NCBI GenBank assembly: GCA_029204225.1
Contig: CM055105.1
Location: forward strand, 50,794,745 to 50,858,744
Direction: 5' to 3'
Length of the DNA: 64,000 nt
Source: Diphasiastrum complanatum
Taxonomy: Eukaryota > Streptophyta > Lycopodiopsida > Lycopodiales > Lycopodiaceae
Shown in pieces: positions 1-9,335 of the stretch. Made by a program: the position numbers and the translations under genes. Positions within the stretch are counted from its first letter, which is position 1. The number at the start of each line of letters is the position of its first letter. Under the pieces are notes generated by a model, which saw only the letters and a list, made by a program, of their open reading frames with translations, ran no database searches and was not told where the DNA came from.

Positions 1-144
1 ATGATCATGTAATGCTCAAAATAGAAACAACCATAATTGATATAGAGAATAGTGTCCACTTGGGATGCTTCACTATTTCTTACATCAATTTTACATGTAA
101 AAATGTGACTAGAACATGAAGAATCAAATAGAATGTAATTGAAA

Positions 145-1082
145 TGATTCCACCATGCTTTAAACTCTGAACTCTCTAGAAAAATACAGCAAACAAACAA
201 TAAATGTGAGTGATCAACTTTTGCTTGCATGTCTCCTCCTCCTTTGTCCTTTGTTGCCTTGTATCCACCATGATACTCCATGAATGAGCCTCCATCTTCA
301 TCTTGCCACAAGAAACCATCAAACCTTGGAAATCTATGAGTAGGTGAGTACATAAATGATGCAAATCCAACACCACATGACTCCATAAACCAAGTAGTTT
401 GCACTAGTCCATCTTCAAGGTCTATTTGACACAAGAAAATGACCATGAATTAAAAAAAAAAATACTTCCAACATGCTTCCAGCTCTGAACTCTCTGGAAA
501 AATACAGCAAACAAACAATAAATGTGAGTAATCAACTTTTTGCTTGCATGTCTCCTCCTCCTTTGTCCTTTGTTGCCTTGTATCCACCATGATACTCCAT
601 GAATGAGCCTCCATCTTCATCTTGCCACAAGAAACCATCAAACCTTGGAAATCCATGAGTAGGTGAGTATATAAATGATGCAAATCCAGCACCACTTGAC
701 TCCATAAACCAAGTAGTTTGCACTAGTCCATCTTCAAGATCTACTTGACACAAGAAAATGACCATGAATTAAAAAAAAAAATACTTCCAACATGCTTCCA
801 GCTCTGAACTCTCTGGAAAAATACAGCAAACAAACAATAAATGTGAGTGATCAACTTTTGCTTGCATGTCTCCTCCTCCTTTGTCCTTTGTTGCCTTGTA
901 TCCACCATGATACTCCATGAATGAGCCTCCATCTTCATCTTGCCACAAGAAACCATCAAACCTTGGAAATCCATGAGTAGGTGAGTTCATAAATGATGCA
1001 AATCTAGCACCACATGACTCCATAAACCAAGTAGTTTGCACTAGTCCATCTTCAAGATCTACTTGACACAAGAAATTGACAA
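145..1082 (-). repeat. Three tandem copies of a ~318 bp unit
   Basis: Copies lie at about 145-462, 463-780 and 781-1082, with offsets of 318 and 319 bp measured on a shared ctctgaactctct anchor. Copies 2 and 3 are more alike than either is to copy 1, and each carries an A-rich tract near its left edge. On the minus strand each unit is open for about 75-105 codons, with recurring peptides such as VQTTWFMES and RFDGFLWQDEDGGSF. The array continues directly from the replaced-RT reading frame of element A, so it looks like internal expansion of that frame's 3' end. Confidence 0.9.
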
Positions 1083-2510
1083 TCTCCAAGTATTGGCACC
1101 AAGTAGCTCAACACTTGAGAACTTAGCCATGGATGAGTGACATAATGAACCTCCAATAGCTTCATTTCCATCAGCAAAATCAGCCAAGAATGCTTGTACA
1201 AATCCAACATCAAAACAATGCTCACCAATGTAGCTACTTTTACCATATCTTGGCAATTTGCACACATTCACATGAAATTGCTCAAACATGAGATAGAACA
1301 AGTAAAGTAAACTTGAACAGCACTTCCTTGATGCTCCTTTGACCTTACTTGAGTCTTCAATATGCTGCAAAAACAGATCCATAACACCCTTGCCAATTAC
1401 CTCTCCTTTGATGCTCTTGACTAGCTCCAAATTGCCAACTTCCCTTTTGACTAGTTGAAGCGCTTTGAGATCAACCTCTTGATCTTCAATTTGACCATCA
1501 AAGTCATTGAACAAACTTTGTTTTCCCGATCCATTACTTGATTTTACAGCAAGATAACATCCATCCACTTGCATAGCTCCATGTACACAAGAAGATCCTC
1601 CAAAAGATGTTCCATTCTTCATAAGAGATCGATACTCAAGATCCATTGCTTGGATCCACTCCTCTTCTTTCCTTGCTTGATCTACACTTGTAGGCTCATC
1701 CAAAAAGGTTAGGAAAGCAACATAATTTCCAGAAAGTACTTGCTTACCCTTTTGATCATATGTGAGCCTTGAAGGTACTTGTCTTTCTCTTGATGTTCTC
1801 CTTGGCTTTTGACTTGATGAAGGTCCATCATCACCACCATCCAAAGTAGGATCCTTCTCATCAACATCAAGAATGTTAGAACCATCTACTTTACCATCAA
1901 TCATGCTTGAAGACACCTTTGGAATGTTTCCCTCATCAAAAATGACATCTCTACCAACAATCACTTTGTTAGTAGAAGGAATGTAAACCTTGTAGGCTTT
2001 ACTCACCTCACTATATCCAACAAAAATACCTCTTCTTGAAGATGGATCCTCCTTGGTCCTATCATCAAGAGTGATATTGACATAGCATGTGCATCCAAAG
2101 GTTCTTAGAAAGTTGACACTCGGCCTCCTCTTGAATAGCATCTCAAAAGGTGTCCTTCCATCCAAAATAGCACTCGGCCACCTATTACACAAGAAATTGG
2201 CACACAACAAAGCTTGATCCCAAAATGGTTTGTCAAGATTAGCACTTAACCTCATAGCGTTAGCACTTTCACATAAAGTTCTATTCTTCCTTTCAACCAC
2301 TCCATTTTGTTGTGGGGTCCTTGATGTTGTATACTCCCTCTTGATTCCATGCTCATCACAAAAAGCCTTGAACTTGTTAGATATGTACTCACCACCATTG
2401 TCACCTCTCAAGCACTTGATCTTTGTGGAGAATTGGTTCTCCCTTGCATTCTTGAACTTGACAAAGACATCATACACTTCATCCTTTATCTTTAGTAGAT
2501 AGACCAACAA
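1059..2510 (-). CDS. Copia integrase core/C-terminus fused to an unknown frame
   Basis: 483-codon open frame. Residues 1-100 are the integrase catalytic core: the second Asp is in RGDNGGEYIS and the Glu in TPQQNGVVERKNR. Residues 100-260 are the usual integrase C-terminal region (FGCTCYVN, GIFVGYSEVSKAYKVY, DVIFDEG) and linker (PRRTSRERQVPSRLTY). The start of the RT domain (EEEWIQAMDLEYRSLMKNGT) is present, but then the sequence changes to about 190 residues with no RT motif: no FAPV, no YVDD, no RNase H. This frame overlaps the gag-protease frame by 19 bp and is its continuation after a frameshift near 2503-2506. I do not recognise the replacement segment. Confidence 0.85.
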   Translation of the reverse strand: MLVYLLKIKDEVYDVFVKFKNARENQFSTKIKCLRGDNGGEYISNKFKAFCDEHGIKREYTTSRTPQQNGVVERKNRTLCESANAMRLSANLDKPFWDQALLCANFLCNRWPSAILDGRTPFEMLFKRRPSVNFLRTFGCTCYVNITLDDRTKEDPSSRRGIFVGYSEVSKAYKVYIPSTNKVIVGRDVIFDEGNIPKVSSSMIDGKVDGSNILDVDEKDPTLDGGDDGPSSSQKPRRTSRERQVPSRLTYDQKGKQVLSGNYVAFLTFLDEPTSVDQARKEEEWIQAMDLEYRSLMKNGTSFGGSSCVHGAMQVDGCYLAVKSSNGSGKQSLFNDFDGQIEDQEVDLKALQLVKREVGNLELVKSIKGEVIGKGVMDLFLQHIEDSSKVKGASRKCCSSLLYLFYLMFEQFHVNVCKLPRYGKSSYIGEHCFDVGFVQAFLADFADGNEAIGGSLCHSSMAKFSSVELLGANTWRLSISCVK

Positions 2511-4090
2511 AATCTACTAAAATCATCAATGAATGTTACATACATCTTAGCTCCACTATTGCTAATTGTAGTAAATCCATGAATATCCGAATGTACAAGT
2601 TGAAAAGGCTTTGTAGATCTAGACATAGATCTAGTATAAGGTAGTCTATATGACTTAGACAAAGCACAAGACTCACAAACATGCTTGTCATTACTTAAGG
2701 AACTTGGAAGACCAATCACAACCTTCTTCTTTGCCATTACCTCCAATGACTTGAAGTTGAGGTGTCCCATCCTTTTGTGCCAAACCTCTTGAATGGAAAT
2801 TTGCTCCCTTGCAACACATCCAACTTGGTTAGCAATAACGCAAGCATCAAGTTTGAACAACTTCCCTTGTCTTTTACCCTTTCCAATCAAGACATCCTTC
2901 CTTTTGATCAAACAAGCATCTCCATCAAACTCCACCTTGAGGCCCTTACTTAGCATTTGACTCACACTAAGCAAATTCTTGGTAATAGATGGAATAAACA
3001 AGACATCCTCCAGATGAACATTCCTATTTGTAGAGAGAGAAATAGGAATTGTGCCAATCCCTTTGATTGCACACTCACCATCATTGGTCGTGTAGATCAC
3101 CCTCTTGTCATCTCGATATGCCAACAAAGAAGTGAAGTACTCTTTGTGAAAGGTCATCTGTGAACTTGCTCCACTATCAATCCACCAAGGATCTAGATCT
3201 CCATCATTAGCAAGCATACATGAAGACATCACAAAAGCATCATCATTTTCATCTTGCACATCCAAACCATCCTCATCAAGAGTAAGATTACCTTGCTTGT
3301 CTCCTTGATCTCTCTTCTTCTTGTAGCACTCACTTGCAAAGTGTCCTTTGATGCTACAATAGAAGCACTTGAGCTTTGATCTATCCTTCTTTTTGCCACT
3401 TGAAGAAGCATCCACTTGATCTTGCCCTTTAGACCACTTGCTTTTGGTTTTGCCCTTGAATTTGCCCTTTGTGAACATAGCATCCTCTTGAAGTGTCGAT
3501 GTAGATCCACCTCTTGCTTGAAGCCTATATTCCTCATTGATCAAGATCTCTTGAAGATCCATCAAACTTGGCAAAGTCTTTTGAATAGCAATACTTTGAA
3601 CAATGTTAGCACGAGCATCCAACAAGCCATTAAGAATCACTTGAATAAGCTCTCCTTCCTTAATGCTTTCATCTATGCAAGCTAACTCATCATTCAATGC
3701 TTTCATTCTCAAAACAAAACTACTTGGACTTTCTTCATTCTTTTGCAAACAAGAAAAGATTTGCCTTCTTAGAGTCAACACTCTAGAAGTAGACTCGGAT
3801 TCATAAAGCTTCTTCAATGAATTACAAGCTTCCAAAGATGATGTGCACTTACCAACTTCCTTGAGAAGTTCATTGGTAACATTCATCTTTATTATGTGTA
3901 GAGCCTTCTTGGCCCTCTTGTCATACCTCAATTGATCTTGTTGTGTTGCTGGTCTCTCCTCCAAACCTACAACAATATCCAAAACATCATTCATCTCAAG
4001 AAGTGACTCCATCCTCACTTTCCATAATGAATAGTTACTTGAGGTAAGCCTATCATTGGCTTCCAACATGACTCCAATTGAGGTTGCCAT
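2492..4090 (-). CDS. Copia gag-protease-integrase N-terminal polyprotein
   Basis: 532-codon open frame beginning MATSIGVMLEAN. Gag occupies about residues 1-230 (NYSLWKVRMESLL near the start, typical of copia gag). A CX2CX4HX4C knuckle (CFYCSIKGHFASEC) lies near residue 245, the protease DSG (WWIDSGASSQMTF) near 305, and the GAG-pre-integrase zinc finger (WHKRMGHLNF ... CESC) at about 440-475. The integrase core begins with HSDIHG and FIDDFSRFCW, after which the frame stops. The related copy at 51122-51463 reads on as FCWVYLLK, so a single missing base near 2503-2506 separates this frame from the downstream integrase. In a working element gag and pol would be one polyprotein. Confidence 0.9.
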   Translation of the reverse strand: MATSIGVMLEANDRLTSSNYSLWKVRMESLLEMNDVLDIVVGLEERPATQQDQLRYDKRAKKALHIIKMNVTNELLKEVGKCTSSLEACNSLKKLYESESTSRVLTLRRQIFSCLQKNEESPSSFVLRMKALNDELACIDESIKEGELIQVILNGLLDARANIVQSIAIQKTLPSLMDLQEILINEEYRLQARGGSTSTLQEDAMFTKGKFKGKTKSKWSKGQDQVDASSSGKKKDRSKLKCFYCSIKGHFASECYKKKRDQGDKQGNLTLDEDGLDVQDENDDAFVMSSCMLANDGDLDPWWIDSGASSQMTFHKEYFTSLLAYRDDKRVIYTTNDGECAIKGIGTIPISLSTNRNVHLEDVLFIPSITKNLLSVSQMLSKGLKVEFDGDACLIKRKDVLIGKGKRQGKLFKLDACVIANQVGCVAREQISIQEVWHKRMGHLNFKSLEVMAKKKVVIGLPSSLSNDKHVCESCALSKSYRLPYTRSMSRSTKPFQLVHSDIHGFTTISNSGAKMYVTFIDDFSRFCWSIY

Positions 4091-4410
4091 GTAGCAATGA
4101 CCTGATCTTCTCTTTCAACCTGTTTCAATGCACAAAGCACTCCTTTGAACAACAACAAATGCTTTCAAAAGAAATCACCAAGATTTGAAACTATCTCACA
4201 AATTCTCTTCTAGCACTTATCCAAGCAAATCAACACATAGAATCATGGAATCTTGATCAACCTATGATCTATCCTCAATCTAATGACTTTTGCCACTTCC
4301 TAAAATTGAAACACACTCAAATGAAGTCCAGCAACCTCACTATCTAGAGATCCAATCAAAATTAGGGTTTTGATCAACATTATCGCACGCTGATCTGCTA
4401 CTACACATTA
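4091..4410 (-). other. Untranslated leader of element A and junction
   Basis: About 300 bp upstream of the gag start on the minus strand, without an open frame. A clear initiator-tRNA binding site such as those at 8381 and 57526 is absent. The similarity to transposon sequence ends near 4388, directly beside the start codon of the H3-like gene remnant on the other strand. Confidence 0.5.
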
Positions 4411-5279
4411 ATGGCACGGACCAAGCAGACAACACAGAGTCATTCATGTGGAATACCAATTTTAGGTGCAAGTAAGAGAAATTCACAACCACCACCTCGT
4501 CCACCACCACCTCCTCCTAGGCCAAGGGGTAGAAGAAGAGACCCACCCTGGCTCAAGGATATTGGGACGCTTCAGAAGACAAATAATCTTCTGATTTCGA
4601 AATCTCATATATAGAGGTCCATCAGACACATTACAAGAAGTCTATTAGTAGATGTGAGATGGACTGTAACGGCAATTGAGGCGTTGCACATAGCATATGA
4701 GGATTTCTAGGTGAAATTTTTTTCAGATATGGTTGTTGCAGTTGTCCATGCCAAGAGGGTGGCCATCATGCCCAAGGATTTCAACATTGTTTTCAGGCTT
4801 CGAGACACATATGACAAGTTTGCTGAATACTTTAGACCTGCTCCCTTCTCTCCTCTAAAACAAGATTCAAAGAGAAAAAAATGAAAGCAACCTCAACCAA
4901 CCCGGCTTGTTATTCATATACAAAACGAGAGTGTTTCAAAGAAGAAGAGGTCTCTTGACCCTCCATCTAAAGCGAGGGATTTTTCCAAGCCATCTCCTCT
5001 GAATACTATTCTTTCTTCTAGGCATTCTCCTTCTAATTCTCCTCCTAAGTCTCCTTCTTCTCCAACCACTCCATCTTTAGCTTCTCCTACTAAATCTTCC
5101 TCTCCTAATAAATCTCCACCTCCTAGATCTCCTCCTCTTCCTAAACCCGTAAATATTAGTTCCCCTCCTCCTGTTCTTGGAAACAATTTAGATGATTTTG
5201 TTAGTATAAAAATTTTAATGACAATTCTTTATGTGGTTTATCAGTATTACTTTTGTCACCCCCTGCACTTGCCTTTGTA
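4411..5279 (+). pseudogene. Histone H3-like domain with basic and Pro/Ser-rich extension (decayed)
   Basis: One frame from ATG 4411 reads MARTKQT, identical to the histone H3 N-terminus, followed by a diverged, proline-rich tail (PPPRPPPPPPRPRGRRR). It then follows the H3 fold without gaps: LQKTNNLLI matches the alpha-N helix, VRWT and IEALHIAYEDF the alpha-2 helix, and VHAKRVAIMPKDF the alpha-3 region (H3 has IHAKRVTIMPKDI). The Trp in RWT and the QKTNNLLI segment recall CENH3, but the loop-1 insertion of plant CENH3 is missing and spacing is that of canonical H3. Three in-frame stops interrupt it: TAG 4612-4614, TAG 4708-4710 and TGA 4882-4884. The frame continues past the last stop through a basic KRKK patch and an SP/PPSP-rich linker to 5279. 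It is fused, after a frameshift near 5209, to the protease-like part downstream. Transcription is unknown. Confidence 0.7.
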
Positions 5280-6212
5280 AATACTCCTCAATATGTACTA
5301 TATGATCAATTGTTAAACACGTATCCTAATGGTTTAGGTCCTCGATATAGTTTTAGGATGCCGAAGACCAATGCTGGTCTCCCCCTTTCTAGATTAGATG
5401 CAAGTGAATTAGAAAGTAGAGATAAAATGCTAGGGGACAAAGTAGGAGGTGGGGCAATTCAGTACTGGATGGAGTATTTCCAAACCCCATTGTTTATAGA
5501 TGTTGCATTGTTTTCCCTTCAATTCATGGCTGCATTTGATTTCTCTGATTTCAAAAGTCTGCATGATGATATGCTCCAATACGTCAGACTGGGGACTCCA
5601 ATTCTCGTGCTGCCATACATAAGAAAGTAAGTGTCTTCTTTTCAAATTTTATTATATTGAATTTTTCATATGAATTTTGATTCAACATCGATTCTCATAA
5701 ATTTATTGTTTTCTGATTTTAGTGATCATCGAAACTTACATGTGTTGTCCTTGTACATCAATGATGAGGGTGTGTGTAATTCAGTTTGTTTAAAGATGAA
5801 CTCTATTACATACACACACAAAATTGCCAGGACCCATATCCAGAAAATACTGGAACTCTTTCTAGTACCAAATGCAAAAGCATATTCGAAGCTGAAAATG
5901 GTTGATGCAGAGGTATAAATTTTTCAACATCAGTTCGACGCGCCCTTGTAGTTACTAATTGGTTTATTTTCTTAGTGTGTGCGTGGATCCGATATTCAAT
6001 CAATAATTTTTTGATATCGATTCGATGGACGCTTGTTTGTGTTGTAGATTTTATTCTTATATCCTGCGCGTTGATCCGATATCTCATAATATTAAAATTT
6101 GGATTCTTCAGTCCTCCCAGCAGGTTGATTTCGTCCACTGTGGCTGGTATATCGTATGCAATGCCAAACACTTTTTTAATTGGCTTGCATTACAAGATGG
6201 ACTTTGGAAGAG
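5253..6212 (+). pseudogene. Spliced C48 (Ulp1-like) cysteine protease-like region, 3' part of the H3-like gene
   Basis: Open exon 5253-5626 (ends PILVLPYIR) is followed by a GTAAGT donor, a 96-bp intron and a TTTTAG acceptor. Exon 2 (5723-5912) reads DHRNLHVLSLYINDEG; intron 2 is 5913-6111; exon 3 (6112-6212) reads QQVDFVHCGWYIVCNAKHF. The exon phases agree across both introns. The order 'hydrophobic strand, His region, then Gln six residues before a Cys-Gly' matches the C48 SUMO-protease layout (Q-x5-CG), but the usual HW is degraded to NL. Family identification is my inference; exon structure is well supported. It lies in line with the H3-like domain upstream and seems to be the same gene. 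No further exon is visible after the GTAATC donor at 6213. Confidence 0.45.
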
Positions 6213-6323
6213 GTAATCTTCGATTAATTACTTTTACTTGTGTTTTTGTTTTTTTCATATACAAATTTTCTCTCCCTTAAAGTAGAGTCTAATTTTTATA
6301 CAGTCATATACATAGCTTTAAAG

Positions 6324-7007
6324 TCAACAAACTTTAAGTACAGAAAGCTTTGATCTAAACTTATCAAACTTTTCTCCAGTAAGTGGCTTAGTGAAAATAT
6401 CAGCTAGTTGTTCCTTTGTGCTACAATAAACAACATGAATTTCACGACTCAGCAACCTCTCACGTATAAAGTGATACTGAATCTCGATGTGTTTAGTTCC
6501 CGCATGGAACACTGGATTTTTTGCTAGCTGAATGCCACTCTGATTGTCGCTATGTAAAGTCGTGGGAGTTTTCTACTTCATGCCAATTTCTTCCAAGATT
6601 TGTCTCAACCATATAGCTTCTTGTGCTGCACTACACATTGCCTTATACTCTGCTTCTGTGGTGGAAAGAGCAGTTGTACTTTGCTTCTTACTAGACCAAG
6701 AAAAGCAACTACCACAAAACTAGAATACATACCCTGTGGTGGATCTACGATCATCATAGTCACCTCCCCAATCCGCATCCACATAGCCACACAACTCAGG
6801 TAAACCATCATGTTTCCTGTAAATCAAGCCATACTCTGAAGTGTCTTTCACATAACGCAAAATGTGTTTAGCTACCTTCCAATGCATTCGCGTAGGTGCT
6901 GCCATAAACTAACTTACAATGCCAACAACATAGCATATATCTAGTCTAGTCGTGGTAAGGTAAATCAAGCTCCCTACTAACTGTCTATACAGCGTAGCAT
7001 AAAATGA
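6324..7007 (-). pseudogene. Copia RNase H and RT C-terminus (broken)
   Basis: Minus-strand remnants continuous with the RT at 7008-7835. Recognisable blocks are the RT C-terminal HWKVAKHILRYVKDT and the RNase H motifs GYVDADWGGD (first Asp), a STTEAEY-like segment near 6650 and GTKHIEIQYHFIRE ... ADIFTKPL (C-terminal block). A TAG after GYVF (about 6720-6722) and further stops near 6570 and 6900 break it into pieces of about 60 codons each. It cannot encode an active RNase H as it stands. Confidence 0.85.
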
Positions 7008-7835
7008 CTATGACTCATCAAGCTTAGAAAGCTTTTTACCTGGTTCAATAGGAGTGTTTACTGGTTTGCAATCCTGCAACCTAAACCTCTGCAGCAACTC
7101 TTTGACATACTTCACCTGTGTTAAACCCAATTCATGTCCTTTTTGCCACACTTCTACTCCAAGGCAATAATGCATCAGGCTGAGATTTGTCATCTCGAAT
7201 TGTTCCATGAGGTCTTTCTTGATCATGTCTATCATCTCTTGATTATTTCCCGTAATAATCAAGTCATCAACATAAAGAGCAATCAAAGCAACCATACCAT
7301 CAAAGCATAAGACATATAGATTTGGATCAGAATGTGTTCTCACCATCCCCTTTGAATGAAAGTAGGCATCAATCCTGCTATACCACGCACATGGTGCTTG
7401 TTTAAGACCATAAAGTGCTTTCTTCAAGCGACATACTTTATTTTCATGTCCCTTCGCTACAAAGCCTTCAGGTTGATCCATGAACACTTCTTCTTCTAAC
7501 TCACCATTTAGAAAAGCGGATTTCACATCCATCTGATGCAAAGGCCAACCAAAATGTGAAGCTAAAGCAACAAGTAGACGTAGAGTATTCCACTTACAAA
7601 CCGGCGCAAAGGTCTTCTCATAGTCGATGCCTTTATTTTGTGCGTACCCTTTGATCACCAATCTTGCCTTGTGCTTTGTTATACTTCCATCTGCATGGTA
7701 CTTAGTCCTGTATACCCATTTGCAACCAATGGATTTCTTGCCAACTGGTGGCTCTACTAAGTCCCATGTGCTATGTTTAGCAATTGACTCCATCTCCTCT
7801 CCCATGGCCTTGACCCAAATGTCATCATCCTTCAC
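7008..7835 (-). CDS. Copia reverse transcriptase fragment
   Basis: 275-codon open frame covering most of the copia RT domain (RVT_2). It starts just before the W-V-K-A-M-G-E-E-M segment and contains WDLVEPP, IGCKWVYRTKY, KARLVIKGYAQ, the FAPV motif, [25 protein letters not shown] and the catalytic YVDD (plus positions 7263-7274). All three expected catalytic Asp positions look present, so the palm is sequence-intact. Upstream integrase and downstream RNase H are broken. The frame ends at a TGA-type stop after KKLSKLDES. Confidence 0.92.
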   Translation of the reverse strand: MKDDDIWVKAMGEEMESIAKHSTWDLVEPPVGKKSIGCKWVYRTKYHADGSITKHKARLVIKGYAQNKGIDYEKTFAPVCKWNTLRLLVALASHFGWPLHQMDVKSAFLNGELEEEVFMDQPEGFVAKGHENKVCRLKKALYGLKQAPCAWYSRIDAYFHSKGMVRTHSDPNLYVLCFDGMVALIALYVDDLIITGNNQEMIDMIKKDLMEQFEMTNLSLMHYCLGVEVWQKGHELGLTQVKYVKELLQRFRLQDCKPVNTPIEPGKKLSKLDES

Positions 7836-8380
7836 TTCACCATAAGTCGAAGGTTCTTTGCGTTGAATAATGCTAGATAAGAGAGCATAATTTGCTTCAT
7901 ACCTTTTAGGTAGTGTCTTCTCTCCTGTTGATCTTCATAGCTCTCCATGGCTAGATGATCCTGGAAAGTCATCTATGTCGCGGCACTCCAACAATCTCTC
8001 AAACCACTTAGGGAGCTTCCTGTTAGGTGATCGGCTTCCTGGTGAAAATGTATCCCACGGTGCATCCTTCTCCTTGCATTTGTCAAAAAATTGACTATTC
8101 CAAATCTACATGCAAATGCTGAAAATTTGATATGCAATCTGTAAGCCACCACTTAGGCTGAACCAATGATCCAAAAATCGGCCAAATCCAGCATGTGAAT
8201 TCAAAAAATGGAATTGAACAAGTATATTGACCTATTTAGTGTTTTGATCTACAAAAGATCCAATCTACAAAAGCAAAAAATCCAATTTTGGTGTAGAATC
8301 CTCTCTAGCATGCTCTAGACTTGATATCTTCACCAAATCATTGATAGATCTGATATCCTCCTTCATAACCTGAAACACAA
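7836..8380 (-). other. Integrase/RT linker remnant and leader of element B
   Basis: The part next to the RT (7836-8090) still translates on the minus strand as copia linker (RYEANYALLSS ... EPSTYGEVKDDD, with one stop). From about 8090 to 8380 it is non-coding leader that also occurs at 57310-57525. The change between the two marks the internal deletion that removed gag, protease and integrase. Confidence 0.65.
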
Positions 8381-8392
8381 GCTCTGATACCA
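8381..8392 (-). promoter_or_regulatory. tRNA-Met primer-binding site of element B
   Basis: The plus strand reads gctctgatacca, the complement of the TGGTATCAGAGC site used by most plant copia elements, directly abutting an LTR end (CACA on the minus strand). Confidence 0.9.
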
Positions 8393-9335
8393 TGTGAAAG
8401 ATTTCAGATCCTTAAGATCCAATCTACTTGAATGATCTTTGGTTAGAAAGAGAAATACACTACCAATTTCACCAATGTAGAAAAATCAACATCTACACAC
8501 AATTTGAGATGCAAACACTAATAGAACTTGATCAAACTTGAATGAAATGATTATGTACTGTATTTCACACGTGTGAATCCAAAAATAGCAAATATAGATC
8601 ATTCTACACATAGAATTGAATTGCAAGCAATCACCAAGATAGTGCACCAATGGATAGTAGAACCCAAGAGAACCATGTATAAGCATGAAATGAGATAGAG
8701 AAGAGAGAATATGACTCTCTCCATGAGTTACATCCTTTTATAGCAGGTCCAAACCTTATTTGGCCACTTGGCTTTCCCACCAAAATGCTAACCCTACCAA
8801 TTTTGGGTCTAGATTCAATGTACTCAACTTATTCAAATTGAATCTACTCAAACTCGCATTCTATCTTTCCCACACTTTCAAAAAGTGTTTATTCAAATGA
8901 AATTTAGACTAATGAACTTTGAAAAGTCAACCTCTAAGTCTAAAACAAGTTTTGGCCTCAATATGCCAAATATGGAAATATTGCAAAATGTGATGAAACT
9001 AGTTGAATCTTTCACAATCACCTCCAAAACTCGCTTAGAAATCAATGCTTGGAGCAAGCAAAACTTGCTATCTTGGTAATGTGAATTGAATTCAACTTTG
9101 CCTCTGGTTTTAGACACCTAAACACCTGCAAATGAGGTCACACAACACCAATCTCCAATGTATTTGACTCACTTTGAGTTCTAGAATCAATACTAGATGC
9201 TAAGATCCAATCTACACAAGATTTAGATAAAAAATTGAGATCAAATTGAATGAAAAGTTGAACCATCAAAATCCATCAAAAATCTATGCTTGAACCTCAC
9301 TAAATGGCCCAAATCCTTGAAGAAGGCTTCACACA
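8393..9335 (-). repeat. 5' LTR of element B
   Basis: Begins (plus) TGTGAAAGATTTC beside the primer-binding site. A TATA box (TATAAAAGG on the minus strand, plus 8734-8742) splits it into R/U5 (8393-~8725) and U3. A CACACGTGTG palindrome lies at 8565-8574. The first ~340 bp recur at 57538-57906. The outer end near 9335 is inferred from a CACA immediately before the next LTR-like TGTG and is uncertain. Confidence 0.6.

Larger units (their letters stand above)
1..4388 (-). mobile_element. Element A: RT-less Ty1/copia derivative
   Basis: Minus-strand copia element read from about 4390 down to the window edge. Order on the minus strand is leader, gag, CCHC zinc knuckle, DSG protease, GAG-pre-integrase HHCC motif, integrase core, integrase C-terminal linker. 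Past the linker the frame loses all similarity to RT/RNase H and runs into a tandem repeat. No LTR or primer-binding site is visible on the right, where the leader ends abruptly near 4388 beside an unrelated gene remnant, so the 5' LTR is lost. The 3' end lies beyond base 1. A related integrase fragment of the same family sits at 51122-51800. Confidence 0.85.
6283..9335 (-). mobile_element. Element B: internally deleted Ty1/copia element
   Basis: Minus-strand order: LTR (8393-9335), tRNA-Met primer-binding site (8381-8392), short leader, remnant of the integrase/RT linker, RT, RNase H, and a purine-rich tract near 6283. Gag, protease and most of integrase are deleted between the leader and about 8090. 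The 3' LTR is absent, the element ending beside the protease-like gene remnant. A second copy of its LTR/leader is at 57285-57906. Confidence 0.8.

Noticed and set aside
2492-2510. Possible programmed frameshift between gag-protease and integrase frames of element A
   Set aside because: Lies in the integrase core rather than at the gag/pol boundary, and the relative at 51122-51463 reads through with one more base.
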